A stretch of 64,000 nt of DNA from Selaginella moellendorffii (Eukaryota; Streptophyta; Lycopodiopsida; Selaginellales; Selaginellaceae). Below, piece by piece: positions 31,643 through 41,655 of the stretch. The stretch lies in contig NW_003314324.1 in the NCBI RefSeq assembly GCF_000143415.4, forward strand, positions 443,811 through 507,810, given 5' to 3'. Numbering within the stretch: the stretch's first letter is position 1; the number at the start of each line of letters is the position of its first letter. The notes under the pieces were generated by a model, which was not told the DNA's origin, ran no database searches, and saw nothing but the letters and a program-made list of their open reading frames with translations. The translations under genes were made by a program, and so were the position numbers.

Positions 31643-34600
31643 TTTGGTATCAGAGCATGAGTCTCAGCGAGTACTATTCAATGAGATTGGGCAACTAGTC
31701 TTGTTGCATACGCAGAGATGAAAACGATGATCCGAGTGGGTACACATTTTGGTGCAAAGACTTCGCAATCGTTCCTTGGGATAGGTTTTGGTTACCTTTT
31801 TTTTTGTTCCATATTATGTGAGCTTGCTCTTGGGCTCATAGGGTGGACTGAGTTGTTCCGTTACACGAGTTTGCGCTTGGGCTCGTGAGTGAGGCACATT
31901 AGCAACTCGAGGTTACACTTTGAGTTGGCAGGATTAATGTTAGCCTATCGGTGGTTCCATGAGTTGTTCCATGTACCGTGAGTGAAAGTAAACTTTCCCT
32001 GAGTTTGCTATGAGTGGCAAATAGGCTGGTCCGTAGCTGTTTAGCACGGCACTAGTGGATCCTTCCTAGGCATGATTATAAGTGGATCAATCAAGACTAT
32101 AGGGATTAGTCTATTGGTTCAAGTAGTCATGGCCGTGCTCTCTCATAAACTTTTCTTGGATTGAACTAAAGGCAGTGCGAAAGCAAGCTTGAGGGTTGGT
32201 CAAAGATGAGACCGAAAAGAGAGTCATCAGGGACGAAGGATCAAACACGTAAATCATCTTCTCTTCTTGGAGAGATGATTTGCAACGAGGTGTGACTCAT
32301 TGCTCATATTCACATTATGCAATCAAGAGTCCCTATCTTGATGCATGTTGGAGATGGTGGTCTTACAATGGTGAGTTATGGGATGGATAGCGGTGAAGCG
32401 CTAATCCATTTTGTCTAGGCTTGCTATTAGAAGATTTGGGTTGCAATGCTCAATTCTTTTCTGGGGAACCTTGCTATTGCTCCTTGAGTAGCTTGGTGTT
32501 GGATTAGTGTTGAGTTTGGTCAGAAAGAGAGTGGTATGAGCTTGTCCGTGTTGTGAACAAAAGTTAGTGATGTTGGGTGTTGTAAATCTCTATCGGTGGA
32601 GTGTGGCATTTATGTTGCATTTTGTCAAATTGAGTTGGCACTTGATACTCACATAAACCTTTGAAGTAATGATATTGGCATTGCTCGTGGTGTTGCTCAA
32701 TCGATAATCAAGTCATTGTGATTTCTATATTATATCCATGTGATAATGAGCAATGTGTTTACGAAGTTGCTTGGTTAAATGATGATCAACCCCAAAGTGG
32801 TTGATGGAGAAGCTAGTCTACTTACACGAAGTAGCATTGTAGTAGCTTTGACTGGATTCTCGAAAGTGGTCCATTCTGCTAAGCTTAAGTTGGTACCTTG
32901 TTTCCTTGAGTTTGCCCATTGGTGTTGGAAAAGGGTTATAGCATTCACTTGCTATGACTTGTCAGTTGACACGTTAGCACTTGGAGTAGATTGTTGGATG
33001 GAGAAGATGTGTAGTTGAGGCATTAACATTGCTAACACTTGTGTTAGTGGAGGTGGCATTGTTGATTCGAGTGATGAGGAATTTTCCTTAGACCTTGATT
33101 TTCCATGTCATTTTTTTTTGTTAGTGTTTTGGCTTCACATTGGATCTTGAAGGTGGTTGAAGAAAAGTGTTAGTGCAATGTGGATATCCGAAGATGTGGT
33201 CTTCGTGATCAAGCCTTGGATGTTCATTTTGCACTTTGCGGATGTCAAAGTTGGATGTCAGGAAAATGGGCAAAGATGTTCGATGCTTAAGCATGCTATT
33301 GGGTCATAAGAATCTGTGTCAAGGTGAACCTATGTGAAGTTGTTTGTAGGATGAAGTTGGTTGAGTCTTGAAAGTTTGCAATCCTGGACTGAGAGTCATT
33401 CTTTCTCTAGGATGGAAATTTTCCACAAATTTTCTTAGACTTCCCCAATGGCTGATCTGTTGATCACTTTGCCGAAAACCATTCCATTTTTCGTAAGCCA
33501 GTACAAACTAGTGAAGGGGTTCGAGTTAACCTTGGTTAACTTAGACCTTAGTATATAGTTTGTATGATGCGACCCGAAAGGGATGCTAACTTTTGGGGCT
33601 AAAGCAATTGAGTTGGATAGAGTCTGGAGTTAGTGTAGAAAAGTGGCTGTTGCACTTTTCTAAGAAATGTGACCCTTGTGCCTTTCTTTTGTAGCGTTGT
33701 GCTTGGTGGCAGTTTGCACCTTGCATTACGTTAGACTCTATGAGAGTAGTGAGCTCTCACTGATCTTGACTTGGTTTTGGTGGCCCTGCACCTTGGCTGA
33801 GGATGGTGATGTCCAACTTAGTTGTTTGAGGTTGAGATGTTGGTACCCGTACTATAGCTTTGTCTATGAGGAGGTTGTGTACCGATATGAGTCCATCTCA
33901 TGGTCTTCACTTTAGTTTCAGCTGAGTGTTGATCATGCATAGCTAGCCTCTTCAAGCATGCTCAGAGCTATTGGCTAAATGCATTGGTGAGCTTATTGCA
34001 GTTGAGTTGGATTCGAGTGGTCATTTAGTTTGTGCTTGTCAATGAACTTTTATCTCATACCGAAGGTATCACGTTCATGTTGGACAAGTGTATGACTCGA
34101 TGACGTGAGTTTAGTGTTTGGGTCTTGTAAAGACAAGTTGAAAGAGTGATTGTTAGTTGCTTTGCGACTAATGATTGCTTGTAGACTTTGTCAAAAGACT
34201 GTTGACACTTGCTTCACTCGATGATGATTTAGCAATGATAGGTTTGCTTTACTGGATGGTGTTGCGGAGGATCGTGTCGTTAGACTTACATGGTTTTTCC
34301 ATGTTGACATGTCGACTCTATCTCTGTCGATATCATTTGGTTGCATTTAGCTCGTGGTGTTGGATTTCATTGAGTCTTGGATGTGGTGACTCACTCCTTG
34401 AGGAAGTGTTATCTGTAACTGAGTTTTGCTAAAGGATTGGTCTTGGTTACTAATTAAAGTATCTTCGACCTTGGTTAGCTTGGTTGCTGGAAAGCTCCGA
34501 GTGGTGATTCACTCATGCTTTCTTCTAGCTTTGTTTTGGTGTTGATGGCATTGAAGTGATGCTTTGTCATTGACATTGTTGATATTGAGATCTGAGTGAA

Positions 34601-36631
34601 ATGAGATATCCTTCCAAGGATTGATATTGAGTTTCATTAGTCTTGATGAATATAGTGTTGATGATTTGGCTATAGCTTTGTGTTGTTGGCATTCGTGCAT
34701 TTGCTAGTTAGCAACTGTGTTGACGTTCAAACGAACTGAGTGGCAAGTTGAGTTAGTTGTGTTCTAGACGAGATTATTTAGTAGAGGGTTGAGCTTTAGC
34801 TTTTCCTTGAAAAGTGATTTAGTCGTGGACTATGCTAACTCTACGAGAAGAAGAGTTAGTGATCGATATTAGAATGTTGAGTCCTTACTGGATTTGAGTT
34901 CGGAATATAGCAATCATTAATGATTCTTTTTTGAGCTTGTTATGAAGTGAGTTACGTCTTGCTATAGATGGATTCATGGAGGATCGTTTGATGATCACTT
35001 GTTAAGCATAGCTTCGTTATGCTTAGCTTTTGGATTGATGCAGAAATGCTCTTCATTAGCTTTGGCATTATGAAGTTTAGCTTATGGATGTGTTGAGGAA
35101 GATATTGTGGGTTGCACCATGATTTCTTCTTTAGCATTGAAGTTAGCTTCTATGAGACTCGTGATCATTATTAGGCAAGACTTAGTTATAGGCTTCTTCG
35201 AGCTTTTGGTTCTTGAGTTTTGTGCTCATTGTTCCATTTGTTAGAAGTTGTTGGGGAAGGCATTTTGGCTCATTAGCTTCGATGTTGAAGTTGGTTTTTG
35301 CATTTGGCAATCATTGGTGATGATTGACTATCATCTAGGGTAGTTGATTGTCCTTATCACAAGTTTTGCTTGATTATTGTTGGTTTGGAATTATTTGCTA
35401 TTCTTCGGGATGGTAGATTCTTTCTTCAACGATGATTATACATCACTACATTGATGGGCTGATTGACGATCTTTCATGATAGTTAGTTGTTCTCTTTGAT
35501 GGCTTTTGGCTTTTCGCAATACCACATGTTCTTTGTGGTTTGCTCTGGATTGGTCTCTTGGGTTTGAGACATCAGTAGGATGTTGCTGACACTTGCTTAG
35601 GCAACTTGAGTTCCTTGGTGTTATTGGCTGGGATCTATCTGGATTGGCTAGTGCGATGATTGGCATGAACACTATATTTGTTTGCTTTGCAACATTCATT
35701 TTGTTCTGTTGATTATTGCTTGAGTTAGTTTTGATAGATTTGGATGTTATTTCCTTTGGGTGATACATTCGCGAGCATTTTGCTTGTCAGTCAATGATAC
35801 TTTGTGTTCTTTGAGTTATCTTTCGTAAGTTGTTTAGCATTCTGTCTACAATCTTTAATAGTTAAAATTTATCATTGAGTTTCCTTGATGATCTACTTGC
35901 TATTGAATTTTGTTGGATGGTGATTCCTATGTTTACCAATTATGCTGATCTTGGTGGTTCTTGCACTATAATACTAGTTTATCGGATGATAACTTACTTG
36001 GAATACTTTTGTGTTCTAATTTAAAGCTTTATTCACTGATAATTCAATCTCTAAGATATCATTGTTTATGACTTTGATATAGTCCATATATATTGATCTT
36101 TGAGTTTGGGCTAGTATAGGCAGACTGGCTTCGGCACTTCGTGTGCATGTTGCAATCTCTAGTCATGGGGTAGCTACTGTCGACTGGTCACATCACCCGC
36201 CTCTCTGTCGATGTTCCTTATTTTGTTGAAAGGGCGTGACCGTGTAAACAACTCTAACTGCCTGTTTACAGTAGTCTATCTAAACCTTACCGACGGGTTT
36301 GGTTTCTTTGTTCAGGAGGGTTGGGGCCTCTGGCTTCTCTCTCTATGTCTCTGCAGGCAGGGCGTATCACAGTTTTGTAGCTGGGTGACACCCAGAGCAG
36401 CAAGGGTGGCTAACTCCGTTGGTCATTTCCTTGTCGGCGACGGTCGGAAGGTGTCTGAGCTGGTAGCGCATCCGCGTTAGACAAAGAGGTTACCCCCTAA
36501 CTCATTTAAGTTGATGCATTTCTCACATAGTGTGAGTACCGTGAACTTTTTCTGGAGTTGTTTCCTTGGCGGTATTCTAGACTCGAGTATGCATCGACGA
36601 GGACGTCGATCTTCCCTAAGGGGGGGAGAGT
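31643..36631 (+). mobile_element. Interior of a non-coding LTR element related to the chromovirus
   Basis: About 5 kb beginning with a perfect TGGTATCAGAGC primer site and ending with a purine tract (GGGGGGGAGAG, 36621-36631) next to a full LTR. No gag or pol motif is recognisable. Frames are short and the plus strand is GT-rich. The last ~500 bp (36110-36631) resemble the 3' leader of the neighbouring chromovirus. It is best read as a large retrotransposon derivative (non-autonomous) or an element decayed past recognition. Confidence 0.65.
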
Positions 36632-37781
36632 GTCGCAAATGTGACTTCGGGTATCGAAAGTTACCTGTCAACCAGTCCTTACGAACACTCTTTCCTTACT
36701 GCCACGATGGCAGGAGGTCGGTATTGCTGGACCCTTTATCAGCCCCTCTTGTTCAAGTGTTAGTAAACTGGACTTTGCATCTGTACTTGGCCGGATGAGC
36801 ATAAGGACGGAATTCCTAAGTGTCTATTCAGCCAAGCATACTTGGCCTGGCTTTTTAGTTCTCTTTTGCTCTGTCTTGCACTGGCTTGACAAGAACACTC
36901 GCGTATTGAGATTAGTCCCTCAATATCGCTGGATGATAGCTTACCGTGTCTGCCAAACACCCTCGCTATCATGCCCTTTGTGTTAGTCTCATTTCGGTCC
37001 CAAATGCTATTTATGGAAAGTGTCCAGATTTGCTCATTTGGCATATCTACGGAATGTAGAGATCGGCCTGAACACAATGGTGTTCGTCCCGTGTCCAAAT
37101 TCACAATCTAAGGACATTCCATATTTAGTAAGTTTCAAGTTTGTCCCAGAGACTAACTCCTGATACTAAGGGAGGCTTGGGGTGAAAGCCCAAAGCGTAT
37201 GTTCCTCAAGGGGGGGGGGGGGGGGCTGTGGGGGGTTCCATTGTATAGTAGGGATAGTGGGTAGGTCGGGCATGGCCGACCAACCTGAGGCATAGTCTAG
37301 CTCCCGGTTGCGTGCCTGTCCTTGTTCTGCGTCCGGCTTGGGTCTAAGCCCAAGTTCCATTCCATGCTAGCTGGTGGAGTACCCATACTCTCACGTTAGG
37401 CCACCGGTATGCCGAAATAGCGCCAGACTCCGTTTGGCTCCGTTTTGCGTGCTGGTCCTGGCATTGGGATGTTGGTTGCTCTAGGACTGTTCCAAGTCGC
37501 TCCGGGCCCCTGTCCCTTCGCTCCTTGGGCTATATGCTCGGGAGTTGCTCCGTGGTCCGGTTCCATCACTCCTTGGCGTCACGCTTGGGAGTTTGGCACC
37601 GTTCCTTCGTTCAGTGGCCCAAGGCCCTGAACCTCGGGTTCCTGTGGACACGTGGCATGGACACGTGGCATGTGACACGTGGCATCTGTCACGTGGCACA
37701 AAGAGGGTTTAGGTTCCGCTTCGTGGTGTTATCCTATGGTAAATTACCATAGGATAAAGGGTCAAAACCACGTGCGCTACA
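36632..37781 (+). repeat. Chromovirus-family LTR (second full copy)
   Basis: 1150 bp, TGTCGCAAAT...GCGCTACA. Contains a 17-G run near 37210, four CACGTGGC elements (starting 37649, 37662, 37676, 37690) and the 14-bp palindrome (37729-37757). Confidence 0.88.
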
Positions 37782-38560
37782 CAAGAGGTCGATACTGCTG
37801 GTTCCCTTTAAAAGCCACTCTTGTCCAAGTGTTAGCTTATTAGGCTTAGCATCTGTATTTAGCCAAATGAACATAAGGTAGGAATTCTTATGTGTATCTA
37901 GCTAAGCATTCTCAGCCTGGCTCTTAGTTCTCTTTTGCTCTGTCTAGCTTGGCAAGAACCCTCGTGTATTAAGACTAGTCCCTCAATATTGCCAGATGAT
38001 AGCTTACCGTGTCTGCCAAATACCATTGCTATCATGCCTTTTGTGTTAGTCTCGTTTAAGTCCCAAATGCTAATTATGGAAAGTGTCTAGATTTTCTCAT
38101 TTGGCATATCTACGGAATGGAGAGATTAGCCTGAACACAATGGTGTTTATCCCATGTCCAAATTCACAATTTATGGATATTTCATATTTAGTAAGTTTGA
38201 GCTTCTNNNNNNNNNNNNNNNNNNNNNNNNNNNNNNNNNNNNNNNNNNNNNNNNNNNNNNNNNNNNNNNNNNNNNNNNNNNNNNNNNNNNNNNNNNNNNN
38301 NNNNNNAGGGATAGTGGTTGGAAGTATGTCCGACCACTTAAGACATTAATTTGCCTCCCAATGGGCTGTGTCACTCTTTGTTCTACGTTTAGCTTGGGTC
38401 TAAGCCCAAGCTCCACACTGCTCTAGTCAGTGGGGTACCCTCATCCTCGCGTTAGGCCACCAGGATGCCAAAATTATGCCAGACTCTATCTGATGCCATT
38501 TTGCATGCAGGTGCTAGATACAGGAAGTTGGTGCTCGTGGGATTGTACTGGACCCTTATT
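37782..38560 (+). repeat. Older chromovirus-type LTR, 5'-truncated, with assembly gap
   Basis: Begins with CAAGAGGTCGATACTGCTGG, matching the LTR from about base 78 onward, and continues to the GTTAGGCCACC and GCCAGACTC blocks at roughly 80% identity. It follows directly on the end of the younger LTR, as expected if the younger element inserted into this one. Confidence 0.7.
38207..38306. other. 100-N assembly gap
   Basis: Exactly 100 unknown bases, the conventional marker for a gap of unknown size. The missing part of the LTR corresponds to a G-rich stretch in the intact copies. Confidence 0.98.
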
Positions 38561-38569
38561 TTGTAGCAC

Positions 38570-40025
38570 AATAGCCTTGGACTTTGGCTCCAAATTCATG
38601 TGTTCTACAAGAAGGAAGTAATGGTGAGACAAAAGTAATAGAAGTAGAGGTAGAAGCAAAGGAACATATGGCAACAAATTGAGCAATAAAAGATAAACTT
38701 GAATTTATATCAACTAACACAAAGAGAATAATAGGAGACTTCTTGTTATAAAATTGAGTTTGGAAAGTAAACACTGAATAAACTAGTTCCGAATGAACCC
38801 CTTAATAATACTCCTGAAAGAAAAATGAAGGGGTCACCAACTTATTTGCATAAGGTCCCTCCGTTACTCACGTGACTCCTCATTTCCCAGATGCATCTTG
38901 GTGTTTAGACCTTTCACATTGAGTTTAGAAAGTAAACACTAGATAATCTAGTGCCAAATGAACTTCTTAATGATACTCCTGAAAGAAAAATGAAGGGGTC
39001 ACAACTTATTTACACAAGGTGTAGTGCACCCTATCTCTCTCTCCTTAAACCAACTGGAAAAGGGGCAATTGTTTGATGAAAGAGCCTTTAATGGCTATTT
39101 TATCCCTATTTATCCCCCAAGGTTCTAAGGATCCATATTGACAATATATCTAAATCTCATCCTATGATCACATGCGCTACACTCACCTCCCCTTCAAAAA
39201 TGTTAATATCTTCATTGACTATTGACTAACAACCCCTACAAAAGATGTTAATGTCTTCATTGACTATTAACTAATAACCCCTATTGAGCCAAGGGGAACT
39301 AACACCTTCATTTCCGCATTGAATCTATTAATCCTTCCATTGTGTTGACTAGCTATTCCATGTGAGACAACTAGTCATCCACCCGTACCGCAGTCCCACG
39401 GTGGATACCTTCGTTCATGGATACTCCACACAAAAGGAAGGACGTATGTATGGATGCCCAATACGTATGATTTCAAATTTAGGGGTAGGAATATACCTTG
39501 CTCAAGGGTATATTATAATTTTAAGTAGCCACTAATTAATGGGAATCGAACCCATACAATTTGCTCCGATACCAACTGTAACACACTTTATCTCTCTCCC
39601 CTTAAGCCAACTGAAAAAAGGGCAATTGCTTGATGAGAGAGTGTTTAGTGGCTATTTTATCCCTAAGGTTCCAAGGATCTACGGTGACAGTATATCCAAA
39701 TCTCATCCCATGATCACATGTGTTACACAAGGTCCCTCCATTACTTATGTGACTCTTCATTTCCCAGAGGCATCTTGGTGTTCAGCCCTTTCACTACAGT
39801 AGCACCAATAGGATGTCCTTTCACTACAGTAGCAGTAGCACCAATAGGATGTCCTTTCACTACAGTAGCCATAGCACCAATAGGATGTCCTTTCACTACA
39901 GTAGCTGTAGCACCAATAGGATGTCCTTTTACTATAGTAGCACCAATAGGATTTTACTACAATAGCACTAATAGGATGTTGTTGACACCAAGGTCTTCAC
40001 CCCAGGAAATGGAAGCTGCCAATCT
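38570..40025 (-). mobile_element. Family A copy inverted, protease and gag C-terminal part (copy A4, left piece)
   Basis: On the minus strand it matches the A1 region from the zinc knuckle through the protease (counterparts of PDWRPPF, TPPSFF, HPVFTFQARFYNK). The right-hand continuation (gag N-terminal part and LTR) is at 52647-53766, separated by the copia element. The stretch around the gag-pol junction occurs twice (about 38820-38920, and 38990-39019 plus 39728-39790), and the second was split by the TRIM insertion. Confidence 0.7.
39020..39727 (-). mobile_element. TRIM (miniature LTR retrotransposon), complete with target duplication
   Basis: Two direct LTRs, 39020-39181 (162 bp) and 39577-39727 (151 bp), each with TGTA/TGTG...TACA ends. 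They flank a ~395-bp interior without coding capacity. Read on the minus strand, TGGTATCGGAGC (39574-39563) follows two bases after the 5' LTR as primer site, and a purine tract GAAGGGGAGGTGA precedes the 3' LTR. The 5-bp duplication CAAGG flanks it on both sides (39015-39019, 39728-39732). Total ~708 bp. A solo LTR of the same family is at 60947-61108. Confidence 0.88.
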
Positions 40026-40290
40026 GGAAAATATTTCCTCACCCTTGTCTTATTGGAAAATGGATCTTACACTCCCCTGTAAGCTGAATATTCACTACAG
40101 TAGCTGTAGCACCAATAGGATGTCCTTTTACTATAGTAGCACCAATAGGATTTTACTACAATAGCACTAATAGGATGTTGTTGACACCAAGGTCTTCACC
40201 CCAGGAAATGGAAGCTGCCAATCTGGAAAATATTTCCTCACCCTTGTCTTATTGGAAAATGGATCTTACACTCCCCTGTAAGCTGAATAT
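39790..40290. repeat. Minisatellite grown from a gag fragment, with a larger duplicated block
   Basis: Five or six units of about 32-39 bp, each with CACTACAGTAGCACCAATAGG-type sequence (39790-39965). The unit is the inverted counterpart of a short gag C-terminal stretch of family A. A larger block of about 120 bp (GTTGTTGACACC... to ...AAGCTGAATAT) occurs at about 39967-40092 and again at about 40165-40290, separated by two more small units. Confidence 0.75.
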
Positions 40291-40510
40291 GCCACACATC
40301 CCTACCTGCCAGTCCATGCCTACCATAGGCCATCCAACCATAGCTCCAATACTCCCTACCTGCCAGTCCACGCCTACCATGTAAGCTGAATATGCCACAC
40401 ATCCCTACCTGCCAGTCCATGCCTACCACAGGCCATCCAACCATAGCTCCAATACTCCCTACCTGCCAGTCCACGCCTACCACAGGCCATCCAACCATAG
40501 CTCCAATATC
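40285..40510. repeat. Second minisatellite, CCTACCTGCCAGTCCA type
   Basis: Four units of about 50 bp containing CCCTACCTGCCAGTCCA, CGCCTACC and CCATCCAACCATAGCTCCAATA. It lies between the gag-derived repeats and the tRNA-like sequence. Confidence 0.75.
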
Positions 40511-40527
40511 ATGTTGAAAAATGGATC

Positions 40528-40599
40528 TGGATAGGCCAAGGATTGAACCCAAGACCTCCTACACCGGTGCCAAGTGCTCTACCACTGAGCTATCTACCC
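40528..40599 (-). other. tRNA-like sequence, possible tRNA pseudogene or SINE head
   Basis: 72 nt on the minus strand with GGGTAGATAGCTC at the start, a perfect 4-bp D stem (GCTC/GAGC around AGTGGTA), an acceptor stem pairing at six of seven positions, and a T loop TTCAATC. The anticodon stem is poor, position 33 is A rather than T and the T stem is mostly wobble pairs, so a functional tRNA is unlikely. The A and B box promoter sequences are present, as in tRNA-derived SINEs. Confidence 0.45.
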
Positions 40600-40649
40600 T
40601 AGTTGTGTGCATATTCAGTTTAGTTCTAACACTGAAGTTGAAGCTCCCA

Positions 40650-41655
40650 ATGCAACAAGGGCTTGTTGGTGGTGGTGAGCATTTGCAGCGATTGTTGGTG
40701 GCGAAATGATTTCCCAAAGTTCTTCCATCTACAACATGTGCATCATTTTCTTGGACCAGGTGTTGAACCCTCTCCTCCCATCAAAGGCAATGACTCCCTA
40801 AAGCAAGATCAATCCAACTTTGCAGCAGCTCGACAACAACTTGATCCTGGGGAACAAGCTATCTTGGAGAAGAAGGAATCTCGAGCAAAAGGATTGATTC
40901 TTTCTAAGCTTGCAGATGCCCTTATGATGTGTTTGTGTGATAAGAGTGCTTGTGAGATCTAGGCTCATCTTCACAACAAGTATGCTGTTCTTTCCCTCTC
41001 CAAGATCAGCATGGTCGAGACTTACATTCATAAGACCCATTTTCATCCAAGCAAGAACTTTGAAGAGTTCCTCGCCAAGATGCAAGATCTGTGGATGGAG
41101 CTTGAAGGCAGTCCAGCGGCGTTCAACGAAAGAAAGAAAGTTCTGGCGCTTTGCGAGGCCATGCAAGATTCTTCTTTTAGTTCTTTTGTCCCTACCATTC
41201 ACATGATGTTGCTAACCTTTGAACAAGCTGAGCAAACTTTAAGCTCGGAGCTGGCTGCGAGAGGTTTGATTGTGGACTTTGATCAGAGGCCTTCCCATGT
41301 TTTGATCTCATAGTCTACATCAAATGTTTCTGCATCAAGCAATCAGTTAGGGACTGATTCAGCTCTGTGGGCTGAAAATCATCAAGGCAGAGGAGGCTGT
41401 GGAAGAGGAGGACGAGGTAGAGGTCGCAGGTTTAGGGGAAATCTGCAACAGCAGCAGAATTCAAGGAATTCTGGTAAAGAAGTAGCAGTTTGAGATTGTT
41501 TTGTGGGCAAGAACAAACAGGAATGCAGGACCTATGGGATGCCAGGACACTACTCCAAGGATTGCCCAGTTGTAGCTTGGCTGTAGCACATGAACATAGG
41601 GCTCGTGGCAAATGCTCAGGAAGGGGAAACACAAGAACTTGCGGCATCATCTGAG
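40650..41655 (+). pseudogene. Copia Gag, decayed
   Basis: UBN2-type Gag segments are seen, such as ILSKLADALMMCLCDKSA and MVETYIHKTHFHPSKNFEEFLAKMQDLWMEL. A Gly/Arg-rich stretch and a knuckle CRTYGMPGHYSKDC follow, in which the second Cys is replaced by Tyr. In-frame stops and a TAG at about 40960 break it. Confidence 0.75.

Noticed and set aside
39790-40510. Possible CRISPR-like repeat-spacer array
   Set aside because: Units are tandem without unique spacers of constant length and derive from a retrotransposon. The genome is eukaryotic.
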